A stretch of 64,000 nt of DNA from the NCBI GenBank assembly GCA_000727475.1, contig KL647300.1:3279054-3343053 (forward strand). Reading direction: 5' to 3'. Below, piece after piece: positions 33,820 through 46,600 of the stretch. The notes beneath the pieces are model-generated. The model made no database searches, was not told the origin of the DNA, and saw nothing but the letters and a program-made list of their open reading frames with translations. Position numbers and translations under genes: made by a program. How positions within the stretch are numbered: position 1 is the first letter of the stretch; each line of letters opens with the position of its first letter. The stretch comes from Sarcocystis neurona. Taxonomy: Eukaryota; Apicomplexa; Conoidasida; Eucoccidiorida; Sarcocystidae.

Positions 33820-36800
33820 CACCTGGCTGCTGTTGCGCTTTTACACCTCTGTCCCCGCCGATGAAGGCGTACTTACACATGTTAGTATGTAATGTATACA
33901 CGTATATACACGTGTGTATATGGGGAGATACAAAGCTACGTGAGCACGTGGTGCGCCCTGAAGTGGTGTACTCTACCAGCGACACGCAGCGGAGGTTTCA
34001 CCTTCCAAGAGGCGGAATGAAGCAGAATTTGCATTCCGCAAGTCGCATCGTGGAAAGCCTGTTAAAGGGCCATCGCCACAAACACGAATCTCTCTGCAGT
34101 GGTTTTTGCGTTTAACAACAGCTGCTACCAAGCGGTAACAACGCATGTTGTAATGTGTCTTCTCATGCAGCGAAGTCCGCTGGAAGACTACTGCGACAAA
34201 GTACTTACTGGGTAAACGTCTGCAGGTAGTGGGATTTACGGAACACATGTAAAGAGAGCTGAAAAACCCGGGTTAAGGGCTAGACCAGTAGAGTCCACGC
34301 GTGCACTCTTGTAAATCAGTATGTGTAGTTTATATAGGAAGGATTCTATAGAGAGTGAGAGTTGTTGCGGTCATCTAAATTTTTCGAGAATTAGCAGCTG
34401 AAAGCTGAAGGCATGGCAAGATCCCATTTATATAGGCACTGCTAATCTACGCCAGCAAATAGAGGCGGCCGCTCGGAAACGCAACAGTGTAGACAGGAGA
34501 CTCAGGTTCTTCTTTGGCGACAGTGGCAATCCGATGACGACAAGGAAATCTATGTAGTACGAGCGAATGTTGTGGGGCGTTGAAAGATATGTTTGCCGCA
34601 AGGTGGTGGGCGAAGTGCCTTGCATGAACATAGAAGTCCACACAGAAGGGTGTGCCCGGCAGTGCGTGGCAGACCGATCTTGTATCCAGCAGGTCGGATA
34701 CGGTGGGCGTTATAGAACCAAACTGATTCGACAATGCGAGAGAGTGCTTCTGCTTTAGAAGGCAAATAAGGGTCTCCGCCGCACGTGAGACAGTGACAGC
34801 GACACAGTAGCACACAGAAAGCACTGGTGACGGTTGGCTTGTACTCGCGAACTGGCTTCATTTTCGTGCTGTTAGCTGTAGACGGTGTAAACAGGTACTG
34901 AAAATTTCAAACGGCTCCATTCAACCTCAAGTGCGAGTGAAAGGCCGCAACGCTCCACGGTGTGACGAGACTGGCTAGTTTCCGCACAACTTTTCCTTTA
35001 TTGTTTGTTTCGCGCATCACGTTCATGTTGTTGTCGCTACTGTCGAACAGTATTTATTCGGTATTGTTTCTTTCGCGCATCACGCTCGTGTTGCTATCGC
35101 TGCTGTCGAGCGTCAGGCAGCTGCCCTGACTGTTGCTGTTGTTCCTTTTGCAGTTCCACGTGTAGTTCGTGCGTTCTCTGCAGGTTACCCCCAGTGCCGC
35201 TCCTACTGTTGGCCCCTGCCCCGATCCGCTTCAGTAACTAACATTCCTCATGGTTTGCCTGACGTCAGTAGTCTGGCTCGTCTCTTGTTCTGCACTCTGC
35301 TGATGCGGCTGCGATGTTGCTTGTACTGCTGTGAGTGGTCTCTTCTGCTGTCCCTCTGCTGGATGCCTCATTTCGTGATATTCGTGCGCGTTGTCCTGCG
35401 GGCGGTGGTGCTGATTCTGGTTTAGCGTGTTGATACTGGCACTCCTGACGCTGCTGATTCACAGGGGCATTCAACAGTGCGGCCACTCGTCGACAAGTCT
35501 GTAGTCTCATACAATCTGACCAGCAGCAGTACAAGCTGTGGTTCACGCTTGCTTCACTCTTTGTCATAGAGTGGCCCTTTTATTCCTACTCTGAAGGCGG
35601 CGGATTGCATTTCCTTGGGGAGCTTCTTGAGCAGACAAGGAGCTTTGCCACTCCTCCTGGGTCGAGTCCTGCTGTTCACCAGCGCTACGAAGACTTCCGC
35701 GTCTGTAAAATGCCAGCGGCACTCGAAGAAGGGGTAAGCAGAGAGCGAGTGTCGTCGTCTGACGGTCGCGCGCTTGTGCAAGTCGGAGCTTTCATATTGT
35801 CCTCATACGTATGTGCCAGTACGTATCTGGTATGTTGAGCACGGGTATTCTGTGCCTACCCGTGGCAGACCTCATTACCTTGTTGAGAAGTCCACATTGC
35901 GGCGTGTTAATGTCTCCACGATAATGTGAATAATTCTGGAAATGGTCTTCACGGCATCTCCGTTTACGACGTTCCGTCTAGAGCCACTCGCTCCGCCAAT
36001 GCTGCGGTGATCCCCGGGTCGCTGGCTTCATGTACATGTGTTGTTTCGCCTTTGCTTGGCAGATGCGCGCATCACCGTAGCTGGCTCGCCCTCACCTGTG
36101 TGCTTCTATAAGTCAAATCGCTTTTCAAAAACATTCTGCGTGGAAGTGCACGTGCGCGTCCCCGCCAGTACACACGTGTAAACAAGCAGCGTACTACCAC
36201 TGCGACCACTGATGCAACTGCTGCCACTACACACTACATCTGTAGAGGCCACTTGCACGTCAGACTGCAGATCCGTACAACCGGTGGCTTTCAGCATGTC
36301 ATTTTGTACACTTGTACCCGGCGCAACTAGCGCTTCGGGGCGACAAGGTTCCTGACTGGCTGATGAACGCCCCGAGTGACTCTGTCCTCTAGCTGATACC
36401 TCCATTTGTCTTCTTGCTACGACTTATTGTTCAAGTCACAGCGTATTATGTACCCTTCTGCACTTTGCACCGCGCCGTCGTGCATCTTCTGTAATTGTTT
36501 GTGATCCCTCGTCGCATCGCATTCGCAGTTGAGCCTTCATCTATACAAGGACACCGATAACGCATGTGCCCGCAAGTGTTAGGACCTCTACCAACAGAGT
36601 TTCATTCTGAGCCGGAGCAAGGACGCCAATCCTGCGCTGTGTGGCGCAGTGCCACCTGTCCTTGTTGTGTGTCTCCCTTCGTGTGAGCGTCTCTACCCCG
36701 TGCGCCACAGTGCCTCTATCTCTGTGTCTTTACCGCTCCGAGGAGTCACTTCGGGACTGAATCGCTACTCCATATTTGGCGACCTGCTGCACGTTCCCGC

Positions 36801-39800
36801 CACTTACTTTTCTTATGCTATTCTCCTTGTCCGTACTTTGCTTCGCCCGTTGTGCGTGCTGAATTGAACAAACGGTTTTCATATCCCTCCGAACGCTGCA
36901 GGTGCTCGTCACTCACTACGTAACTGTGGTTTCGCATCCTTATTGCCAACTGCTGCAACACTACCATCTAGAAGAGCTGCACAATGCATGGGGATGCGTA
37001 AGGATTTTTCTGAAGGTCGTACTGGGCCTGCAAATCTATACCTAGTAGCCTCTCGAGGACGAAGCTGAGCGCTAGGTTCTGGCGTTTGTGCCTGTTGCCT
37101 CCAGCGCAGATTCCTGTTGGCTCGTACGATTTTTCTTTTGCATCTGCAGCTTTTGACACTGATGGACTGCCTCCCCTCAGGCGCGGAGTTACCAGCAGCT
37201 CTCGCAGCAGCATCAGAGCACCCAGCATTTGCAAAATTAGTACGCGCGCTGGGAGATGTGCACGTGCCGCTGGACAACTACCATAGCCTCGCTCATGTCT
37301 TTGACATAGTGGAAGCCGCTATGGGCCTGGCCTGGGGGAAGAGTGTCTTCATTGGAAAGACCACTACGTCAAACCCTTCTTTCAAGCGTAAGCACACTGT
37401 CTACTAGTCCGTTTTCCGCAGATCTCTGCGTCGTGACCGAGCCTGTACATGTGCACGTTTTAAATGAAGTGGACAATAACGTTGAAAGCGCTTGCATTTC
37501 GAATAAAGCACACATCAGCGGACTGTCCGTGGTCTGCGTGGCAGGCTTTGCCACATCACGGGCGAGCGGTAACTCATACACGAGGTTGCTGTGTGGTGTG
37601 ACCTCCGGAGCCGTCCCCGCGAGGGTCACTCACCTAGAAGTCTGCTCACAATCCCAGGACACCAACTTTAGGACCACACTTCGTGTCCCGTTATCGAGTC
37701 GCGTGACATACCCTGTGATATGAAGTCAACGTCTGCACACTCGTGAACGTATACGGTGATCGTAGTGAACAGTCGTTTGCGAGAAACCGCTACGTGTACG
37801 GGAGCAAGTACCGTCGTGTCAAGAACTGCACGCACGTGGTGAATGGGCCGTGCATTCGTAAGCAGGGGAAGAAATGTGTTACCACGCACACGTCTCCATG
37901 CATGGTGTGCGTCTGCGTCCACTCAGCTTTCACTGTGCCCATATATATATATATATATATGTGTATAAAGACCCGTCTATTACGTACGTTTGCGTGCATT
38001 TACCTTTCTCTGTGTATACACATACATACATACATGCACACATACTTAGATATATATATCTATATATGAATATGTCTGCGTTATGTTCCCGAAGGTGCTG
38101 AAGAAGCATGCAGCGAGGTTGAAGTATACAGAGCTAGATGTGGCAGAAAGCCCATACAGAGATAACTGTAGGTGTACTGTAGATATCTTCTTCGTAGCCA
38201 CCTGGCATTCCACTTTCTATCACACCGGCCTTTACGTCTGTCACAACTTGGCACGTCTTCGCTCAACAGGAAGAGCAACTTGTCCAACAGGGTTTTGAAC
38301 AGGCATACATATTCTCCTGATTTTGTATTTGGGATACTTGTACCGCGTGGTATAAACCACATTCACTCTGGTGCGCACTGTGCAACTGCGTCTTCTGGAA
38401 GTTCTTCTTTATTTCATCCAAGCGCTCACGTTGAAGCCGTCCGCGTGTCGTTTATTTCGGCACTCTTACGACGCGGTGAGCCGTGCCAACGAGCGCTCCA
38501 TGAATTGTTTCTCCACAGCATTTCGGGTTGACAAGCGCTTCCGCTATATACTGTTGTGCAGATTTTAGTGTGCAATCGATACATCTAAAAAGGTTCGTCT
38601 GTGCCTACCAGTCGCCAGGCATATACAAGAAAGTACGCGCAAAGCTGTTTTTCGTATAGCGTTGGGTGCGACCATGGGAAGAGCTCACACATCCCATAGC
38701 GAGCGACACCTGTCCCAATTGGACTCCTCTACTGCCTCCGCCTGCATCTGGAGGCCCATCTGATATGTTTGGATGAATGTGCGCGCGTCAGCGTTTACTG
38801 CGGAAGAGCTGTTCGACAAATACACGTACGCCTTCAGCCAAAGTAGGCGGTACTTTTCGATGATGATTCTTCTCTTCCGAGCGATGCGGCAACATGTAAC
38901 TCAGAAGTAAGCCCTCAGCACAAGTGTTCTCTTTCTCACTGCGTACCTGTAGTGTATGAGCGAATGTCGCGCACGACAGCGAAATATTTCTATGGGTACG
39001 CCAAGGCGTATGCATACGAAGAGTTACCGTCATAAGGGCCACATTTGTACGTCTTTGAAGAAGTATTATATGCGCGGAACGTGCGTTAGTAAGTCACCTA
39101 TACGCGCGTTTAAAGAAAAAAAGAACTCATTTAGCATATCTTGAGAAACAAGATACAACCTTTTCACTACTTTTCTCTTCCGTCGGTACGCACAAACGTT
39201 GTCTTTGGCAATTGCATGTCTTTACGAAATACCACGAACCCCTTCTCTTCATTCGTATTCAAGGCACAAACGTCTTCCCTGTACGCGGAGTCATTCGTCG
39301 GTCCTTTCATCAGTTGTGTCAACTCGTACTCTCCGTCAGCGGCGGGGAAGAGCGGCGCGGCCGTTGTGCATGCTCGCGGTATAAACGGTAACGCATCCGC
39401 GCCTCGTGGCAAGCCCGATTGTATAAGTGAGTGTGGAAGAGTTAAAGCATCTGTTTGCACGTATACACCGTTTCAGAGTACTGCACATGCGTGTGTTTGC
39501 AAAGCACCCGTATGGTACGGGCTTAAAAGATTATGGATAAGGTAACTCTACCAAGTGAGACGCATTTTCTCATATCATGGATATACGTACGGCATTACAG
39601 TTAATGTAGAATGAGGGTTTCAAACGTACTCCCTTGCTCGTCGCCCATCTTGCATTTCTTTGATCTTGCATCTCGGGCGTTGGGTAGCCGAGTATGCAAG
39701 TTTTATGTGCGGGTGCTGAGGCAACACCGGCTGAGAACATACCGGTTCGACTCTGGTTTGTACATGGCGTTTCGCCGTTTGTGTCCAGGCCGCACACTGG

Positions 39801-39846
39801 TATAATTCTGCTTCTGGTGGAACAGCAGGAGACCCCACACTCGAAG
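33820..39846. other. Stretch without a confident gene
   Basis: About 6 kb. Open frames up to about 134 codons occur on both strands at the rate expected by chance. A TA microsatellite lies at 37941-37961 and a CATA/TATA cluster at 38020-38075. Splice-like sites exist (for example tttttcttttgcatctgcag ending at 37149), but I could not chain them into a believable gene. The upstream exon, if any, of the 39,847 gene would be here. Confidence 0.45.
37941..37961. repeat. TA microsatellite
   Basis: A run of about ten TA units, one of the few microsatellites in the repeat-poor half. Confidence 0.9.
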
Positions 39847-41262
39847 ATGGATCCCTTTCATCAGTTGCAGGACTTCCGAATTCTGCAGGCGCAGATACGT
39901 CAGAGCGTGCTAATGAAATTAGAGAGTGCTTTGATGCGGTTTTATCCCTCGAGTCGCCGAAGCACTCGTAAAGAAATAGTTGACTTGCCAGATGTTCGGG
40001 TTTCAGGCTTTTTCGCGCGGAACGGCGATGGGCGCACAGTGGAAAAAGGTCTTGTCGGGGTGGAAATCGACTTCTCTCTTATCGAACGATTCAAACAGGA
40101 AACTCCGAGGTTTGGTGTGATGATCCAAGTAAACCTGCTTGACACCTGGGCAGACAAGAACTCTCCCGAGGCGTGGCCTGACGTGCTGGAGCCGTACAAC
40201 AATGTCCTGTCAGCGTACACCGCGACGCAGCTGCTGAAGAGCGAGCTGCTATGGGACCCATCGCTCGCGAGTCTGGCGTGGGGCAGAACAAAATTTGTGT
40301 ATTCCAGCATCTCTGAAGTATTCGAGTACGAGAAAGCTCGAGAGTTTTCGTCGGAAGGAGGTGCACCTCCCTACGACCCCGACCTCCACGTCATGCTGCT
40401 GCAGAGGTACAAAGATTTTGTAACGCAGGGCAGGGAAGAGGGCGTCATGGAGCACCTGATTAACGCTCTTAAAAGGAAACCACTAGGACACGCACGTATT
40501 CCACGAACTTTTGACGCAGAAAGGGTCAGCCTACAAGGTAGTGCCATGCTTCTTACTCAGGCTCGGATTCGCAGGGGCGAGAACGTGTCGAAAGGGAGAG
40601 CACTAGGGTTACACGGAAAAGCGACGACTCCGTCGTTAGCAAGCGCTGTACCGACAACACCGACAATACAACTAGCACTCAACGCAGCAGAGCCGGGAAA
40701 AAAAGGAGGAGAAGCATTGTTGTCAAAAGCAGCAGCAGGGAAAAGTCAAGGACTTGAATCGGGGGAAGCAGCTACCACGGCACGACCAGGGAGAGTCGTG
40801 CGGCAGCTACGGGTCGGAGATACGACAGGAATATCGACAGCAGAGCGGCACCTCAAGAGAGCGAGCCAGGACGGTAATACCCGAGAGGACCGAGAGATAG
40901 AAGGGAAACCAGAATCTGAGGAAAACTGGGGACCAATAAGTATTCGCGTGCGGCGGAGTGAAAGAGTGGAACTCGGCGACGATGGACGAGAGAACCACCC
41001 GGCGGAGAAGAGGCAGCTTTACCGTAAGAAACAATTTGGAGCAGGACTGAATTACGGAGAGGTTTTACAGCTCGAAAAAGCTATTCGAGAAAACACAATC
41101 ATGCTCCACATCAAAATAAAAGGTCTTGGCCATACTGCTGCTGAAGAGTGGCGGTCCCTGCGGGCTCATGAGATCCTCAACAGACTGGCCCAAAGACTAA
41201 GAGGTGCTTTTGAGATTCACTACGTGGAAGCAGCGAAGCCAAGGCCGACGGTGAGTGAATAA
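39847..41262 (+). CDS. Hypothetical protein with a globular N-terminal domain, about 470 aa
   Basis: ATG 39847 begins MDPFHQLQDFRILQAQIRQS. Residues 1-230 look globular: mixed hydrophobic/charged, with WADKNSPEAWPDVLEPYNNV and ELLWDPSLASLAWGRTKFVY. Residues 250-400 are Ala/Gly/Arg/Glu-rich and probably disordered. The last 70 residues are ordered again (LQLEKAIRENTIMLHIKIKG and HEILNRLAQRLRGAFEIHYV). The frame stops at 41262, but a strong donor (GACG|GTGAGT) lies at 41250/41251 in phase 0. It could join a phase-0 acceptor (cttctttccag) ending at 41420 and read 25 more codons to TAG at 41496-41498. Either end is possible. No family recognised; no signal peptide or membrane helix seen. Confidence 0.7.
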   Translation: MDPFHQLQDFRILQAQIRQSVLMKLESALMRFYPSSRRSTRKEIVDLPDVRVSGFFARNGDGRTVEKGLVGVEIDFSLIERFKQETPRFGVMIQVNLLDTWADKNSPEAWPDVLEPYNNVLSAYTATQLLKSELLWDPSLASLAWGRTKFVYSSISEVFEYEKAREFSSEGGAPPYDPDLHVMLLQRYKDFVTQGREEGVMEHLINALKRKPLGHARIPRTFDAERVSLQGSAMLLTQARIRRGENVSKGRALGLHGKATTPSLASAVPTTPTIQLALNAAEPGKKGGEALLSKAAAGKSQGLESGEAATTARPGRVVRQLRVGDTTGISTAERHLKRASQDGNTREDREIEGKPESEENWGPISIRVRRSERVELGDDGRENHPAEKRQLYRKKQFGAGLNYGEVLQLEKAIRENTIMLHIKIKGLGHTAAEEWRSLRAHEILNRLAQRLRGAFEIHYVEAAKPRPTVSE

Positions 41263-42393
41263 TACATCTTCTTTGAGGAGCTTTCTTCTCACCTGTTCGT
41301 CTCTAGAATACGAATGTCTACGTGTACGTTCGTACGTAGGGCTGCACAGTGACCACACTGAGACTTTCACAGCAGTATGCGCCCCCAACAATCTGCGTTA
41401 GGGCGCTATCTTCTTTCCAGCTTGTCATACTGTATACTTCTAAGCGCGTACGCGTGTTGAGCTGCGCACCGTGCGTATCTCACTATGCCAAGATGTAGTG
41501 TGTGTGTACTGAATACGGCGACGAGCCACTGTTACGTCCTACAAAAAGGGCGCCCCGTTGAGATTCTGTGCCCATCTGCTTGCGTTGCGAAGACTCAAAG
41601 GCGCAGAGCATCGCATAGGCGCTGGGCCCGGTTCACTGGACAGATGCCAATTGTGGAGGTGTCACGGTCAATAGGATTGAGCAGAAGCCGAGTACACCAT
41701 GTAAAGGGGTTCACAGTTTTAGAATGAGAGACTAGCACCACGTTCAACTCACGGTCGACAGTTCCATTGTGTGCGCAAGCGTACACGTAGCAGTGCTTCC
41801 GCCTGAATCAGTCACATTACTTCCCAGATTCCGACACGTGAATTCGACCCACCATATGGTTCCTCCGTCAACAGCATTCTACAAATAAATGTGCAGGTAT
41901 GCAGGCAGTATAGGGCACACGTGTATTCAAAGCACAGCACCAAATGTGTCGGTGGCCTGCTCCGTGCAAATAATTATCCAGAGCTACAGGTGTGGGCACA
42001 TTTGTAGCGGTACACAGTACACTTCGCCAAAACATTACGTCTTCAGACTTGGTGATCTTGCGGTTGAACAAAATACTGGCCGCGCAGATACGTCCGACAA
42101 CTCAGGCCACAACATGTCTCAGCCAGCACGCCAGTTGCTGCTCACCTAGTACCTACATGCAGTTCTGAACCTGCACGAGTACAACGTGTGCAGCACTGAC
42201 TGTCTACTCGAGTCTGCCATGTTGTGTATAGGATGAACTGCTCTACTGAAGCGGTCTGCGAACAGACTTGATCTTTGTATCACACCGAACATACGCTGAG
42301 CGGTCGCTCATATAGCAGGTCTTACTTACATAAGATCACGTGAGTCGCCCAGTCTTTTGGTTTGCTTCAAACCTACGACTCTTTCCCTGCGGC

Positions 42394-42398
<5 letters not shown>

Positions 42399-42424
<26 letters not shown>
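42399..42424. repeat. GT microsatellite, 13 units
   Basis: Uninterrupted GT run ending 28 bp upstream of the chosen ATG of the 404-aa membrane protein. It is probably 5' UTR or promoter sequence; the frame through it would give alternating Cys-Val. Confidence 0.9.
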
Positions 42425-42452
42425 CTGTGTGCTCCCCCCTTCGTTACCTGGC

Positions 42453-43667
42453 ATGTTTGCGTACCTTCAGCCCACGGAAGTACCTCGGTGTACACGCTGC
42501 GAAGGCGTTGTGCCTTACTGGGTTCTGGCGCTGTCCATTTGTGCAACAGCAGCTTTCTTCGTCTGCTGCCTAGTCCTTCTAGTCCACCACAATAATCTGG
42601 AGCTGCCGTGGTGGCTATCATGCGTGTGCAGCCGTTCCTCCCCCTGGGAGAAAGAAGTTGTTGACGTGAGCAGCAACTCGCCGGTGTCGACTAGTGACGA
42701 TGAGAACGCTGCTGCTGCCAAGCCATCAACCCTACCGGCCACACCGACAATAACACATTCAGCAGCAGAGTCGATTATCTCAATGAAGCGAGCTTCGACT
42801 GGCAACAGAGTCTCACGAGTATCGCCGACTGTAGCTGCTCTGTTTCGCGCACCTGATGAAGCAACACAGCTAACAGAAGCGCACCGAGGCCGAAGGTGTA
42901 GGGGGTGCAGCTACGTGAAGACGACTTTTCCTAAGAGAAAAAGAAGCTTGACGGGGCACACTGCTTTACTGACGTCGGGTAGGAAACCGGACCTTAACAC
43001 CGGGTCTCGATATTCTTCCAGACTGGTTGCTACTAGAGAGTCTGTCGCGGTTTGTACATGCTCGTCGGGCGCGTCCAAGCCCGTCGGTGACTCGGGGGTA
43101 CGTGCAGAAAAAGTATTCGGGCACCCGAGCCTGAATTCTCGAGAGTCAAGTGGTTCGTCGGCCGTCGTACGAGGTGGATCTTACGGTACCGTCTTGAATG
43201 TGCAGTGCGTTTCGGCGAAGCTTGCGGCGGTACAGCTCAGAAGTGAAGCGTTCGAGTGCGCGCCGCTTTCGTCCCAGAAACTCCCGGACACTATGTTTCT
43301 CGAACCACATCAACCATACGAGACACAACGACAACAACAACAACAACAACACAACGAAGGACGCCGTCTCCGACAGCAGGCTCGAAAGGACGCGATGCTC
43401 CTGGCCGAGCGGTCCGTTAGACGCGTAACAAGGGCCAGTCGCACTGTCTTAGAGAACAGCGTCTGCGCCCCTCCCGCGCCTCTCGGGGGGAACAATAATG
43501 AAATAGCTTGCGACCGGGCGACTACCGCTGCAGTCACTTCTTTTTTCGGTTTCAAACACAGACGCAATCATAGCATACCATCAGCTTACCATCGTGCAAT
43601 GGCTCTCACTTCCTCGGATGGAGCAATCCACTGCGGTGGAAAAAGCGCTGCAACGCTTAAAATGTGA
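42453..43667 (+). CDS. Hypothetical single-pass membrane protein, 404 aa
   Basis: The start is ATG 42453, just after a GT microsatellite; the frame is also open through that microsatellite, where it would code Cys-Val repeats, so the in-frame ATG after it is preferred. The N-terminus (MFAYLQPTEVPRCTRCEGVV) is short and has a CxxC pair. A clear hydrophobic helix follows (VLALSICATAAFFVCCLVLL, residues about 23-42), then LELPWWLSCVC. The remaining about 350 residues are Ser/Thr/Arg-rich and hydrophilic, with a short Gln run (about 43,330-43,350) and a basic C-terminus. This suggests a membrane-anchored protein with a long disordered tail. There is no recognised domain. It follows the 39,847 gene on the same strand after about 1.2 kb. 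Confidence 0.65.
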   Translation: MFAYLQPTEVPRCTRCEGVVPYWVLALSICATAAFFVCCLVLLVHHNNLELPWWLSCVCSRSSPWEKEVVDVSSNSPVSTSDDENAAAAKPSTLPATPTITHSAAESIISMKRASTGNRVSRVSPTVAALFRAPDEATQLTEAHRGRRCRGCSYVKTTFPKRKRSLTGHTALLTSGRKPDLNTGSRYSSRLVATRESVAVCTCSSGASKPVGDSGVRAEKVFGHPSLNSRESSGSSAVVRGGSYGTVLNVQCVSAKLAAVQLRSEAFECAPLSSQKLPDTMFLEPHQPYETQRQQQQQQHNEGRRLRQQARKDAMLLAERSVRRVTRASRTVLENSVCAPPAPLGGNNNEIACDRATTAAVTSFFGFKHRRNHSIPSAYHRAMALTSSDGAIHCGGKSAATLKM

Positions 43668-46600
43668 AATTTTATATTTTCTAGATTTGTTGAAAAATTC
43701 TCATGCCCTTCGTACGAAGTAAGTGCACTCAGCGGGACCCGTTTCCTTTTGCACGTGAGTACGCGAAAACCTCCAACCAGAAAAAATTTTTCTTTCGCTC
43801 GGAGTCGTCCACCCAAATATTCGGTACCAAATTTCGTAAGTACGTATGTATACGTCGCCCACGGTCTGATGCGTACGACAGGAGTGCCATTCACTCCGCT
43901 TTGAGACTCAGCTGTCACTGTAGCCGTGGAGGTAGTTTTGTCCCTGCCATTGTGCCCGAAGTGCACCCCCCGTCGGTGTCACACTGCATTGCGTTTTTGA
44001 GGAGTACTGCTAGCTTTCGTCGACACCTGCAGCTCAATAGAGATGTCAATCGCATAGCCGGCTATCGGGTCTACACGTATGCATGTGGAGAACCCACGTG
44101 CATGAAAGCTATAAAAATAGAGTCCGTGCCGTAAGATATCCTGGCTCTGACACAGAACACCGTCCTGCTCTCTTGCTGCCAGTGAATCTTACTGCAGATC
44201 TCCAGAACATCTCCATGCAAGAGCTGCGTGCGAAAACATACGCGAGAAGTTCCATAGTGAAACAGTTGTGTTTTCGCATTTGTCACGGCAAGTCAGCTGC
44301 ACAGCCGGTACTCATACTCACATCTATGTTACATGCTTTACGAGTATACAGTTCCGTGCCTGGATGTAGGAGAATGTGTTTATGGATTACATAGTGTGAC
44401 ACGTTTACGCATTTCTAGTGAGCCCTTCGGAACCTCCATTTTGTCTGGCACAGAAGAGAAGGGTTGACAGGTGTGCAAAAGTTCTACAGGTAAGGCATAC
44501 ACAAATGAACAGAAAGTGAGACCACGCTTGCAGCGTGACTCTGTGAAGAGGTTTACAGTCTCTTCCGTATATAAGCTCGAATCACACAAAATAGAGAAGG
44601 GCGTGTCCGCAGTACGAATGTGTGGAAGCAGTTTTAAAACATTACTGATGATTCCACTAACAGGACGCTGGGTCCCACATATCGCACCACCTCCCGTTCA
44701 CCGGCACGGAGAGGCAATGTGCCGTACAGTGCCTCTAGTGACTCTGAGCAACAAAGTGGCTGGTCCTCCTGCATTTGCTTCGTAGCCGGGATATTCCGTT
44801 GCGTGGGCACGGTTCGTGAGGGCGCGTTGATGTCGGTGTTACCCCCGATCTGTGCGCTTGCGCAAACCTTGGCGAGACCACGAGTTCCTATTCCTCTACA
44901 CACTTATGTATTCAGGTGTGTGCGCGCTGGACTACCGCACATCTGCACCGCGCGATCGCGGTCCAGTGGATCAGTTCCCTGGAACAAAACACATTGATAA
45001 GTCGCTCTTTTCCACCAGGCCCTGCCTCCGGGCTCAACAGGTATCACTTAAACTATTCTCAGATGGTGCGTCTTTGAGGGTGGACACCCAGCTGAAGTTG
45101 CGTCACAGGGCGTCTCTTTCTTCATCAAAGGATGAGAGGCTGTCTTTCAGAACGCAGTGTCACATGTAGGCGCACATCCTTGTAAGCATCTGAATATGAG
45201 GTGTTGCGGAGCAACAACACCTTCTGCACGTAGAAGGGTTCAACGCGCGTAAGTGGATGGTATTTGGAGACAGGGGACTCTAAAGTAAGCACGTGTGCTG
45301 TAGTGACGCCGACCATTAAAAAACCGACCATGGTTGCACTATATTCGTCGGCGTGCCAAATATTACTATTGTCCGCGCTGTTTATGTCGAGTGAAAGGTA
45401 ATGCATAGGAAGAGAGTTTAGAGAACGCCCAGCCATGAGGGCGCAGGCCTGTACGCTTGTGCGCTACAGAGTAAGTCGCCTCAAAGGAGAGTCTCCTGCA
45501 TAGAGATGGAAGAGTTCACTTCTTCTGACGAGCGAAAAGCAGCTGCTGCACAGTCACGAGACGGAAGAAAGAAAGCTTGTGCTGTGGAGTCGTGTGGTTT
45601 TACGGCTGAAGAAAGTGTTTTTGCAGTGGGGGTATGGCACTGAAGGTGGTGTCGACCAAGGCTGCAGTATGAGTCTCACGAGCGTTTGCGTGTGCAACAA
45701 ATTGTACCCAGACTGGCGAGATTCAAGGAAACGTCTACAAACACGGTCGAGCGCACAGTTTGAAGACGAAGTTGTACTCACGAACACTTACAAACACACC
45801 TGTGCCACCATGTTTGCACGTTTCATTTCCGAGGAGAAAACGCACAGTCTTGCTCATGTCTGCTTCACTGTTCGGAAGTCTGTCCAATACCAAACTGCAA
45901 AAAGCATGCTCTGTGTCTACAGAAAGACACAGACGACCGAAACCTGCAGTCTGTCGGAGACTGCATTGCTTTTCTGCTTTGTTAAAAGGTGCGTACGCAC
46001 CTGTGCACAGCAGTATACGCTGTGCCTGAAAAATATGCTTTACAGTCTAAAGCATGTCTCAGTGCGCATAGACGTGTCACAGAACTTACCTTGGACTGCA
46101 TCTCGATTGCAGAGATGTACTTGTCACCGAGTACAAGGGTAAGTGGAGATTGGTTATGTCAAGCAAAGGTTCAACGCACACCTGCTCACGCGTAAGCTCT
46201 GTCGTTGCTGCCATTTATCTGGTGGCGTGCTGATGTAGTCCGCGCGAGGGTCCTGCGCCGACTCTTACTGCTTTTGCCAGAAAAAGTTGCTCCCATCTAC
46301 CTGTGAATATAAAAAGGAATGAAGACTCGTATTATATGTATAGGTACCTAACCCATGTGAATGCTCGGCTGCTGCCAACGGCCTAGTGATACGTGTCTGC
46401 AGTATTATTCTTTCGGTTGACCTTGAGGACTAATGCTAACCCCTGCTCCCTCGATACAAGTCGAGCAAAGTGACTACCGCTATGGTGTCCGCCGTGTCTG
46501 TCAGAAGCGTACAGGACACAAAACTTTCTCTACTCGGGAGCAAATCCACACAATAATTTTGTCCTCATCTGCCACTGGCGTCGACACTGCATCTATTCAT

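Noticed and set aside
37150..37723. Plus-strand exon pair containing NYHSLAHVFDIVEAA, reminiscent of the cyclic nucleotide phosphodiesterase YHN-x(2)-HA-x-DV motif
   Set aside because: The intron between the two pieces would be only 34 bp, and none of the following phosphodiesterase motifs (HD-x-x-HP-G, the second HD) appears downstream.
45579..46142. 187-codon plus-strand frame ending at a GTAAGT-like donor
   Set aside because: A length this size is expected about once by chance in this much sequence, it lacks a clear ATG start, and the translation shows no domain-like pattern.
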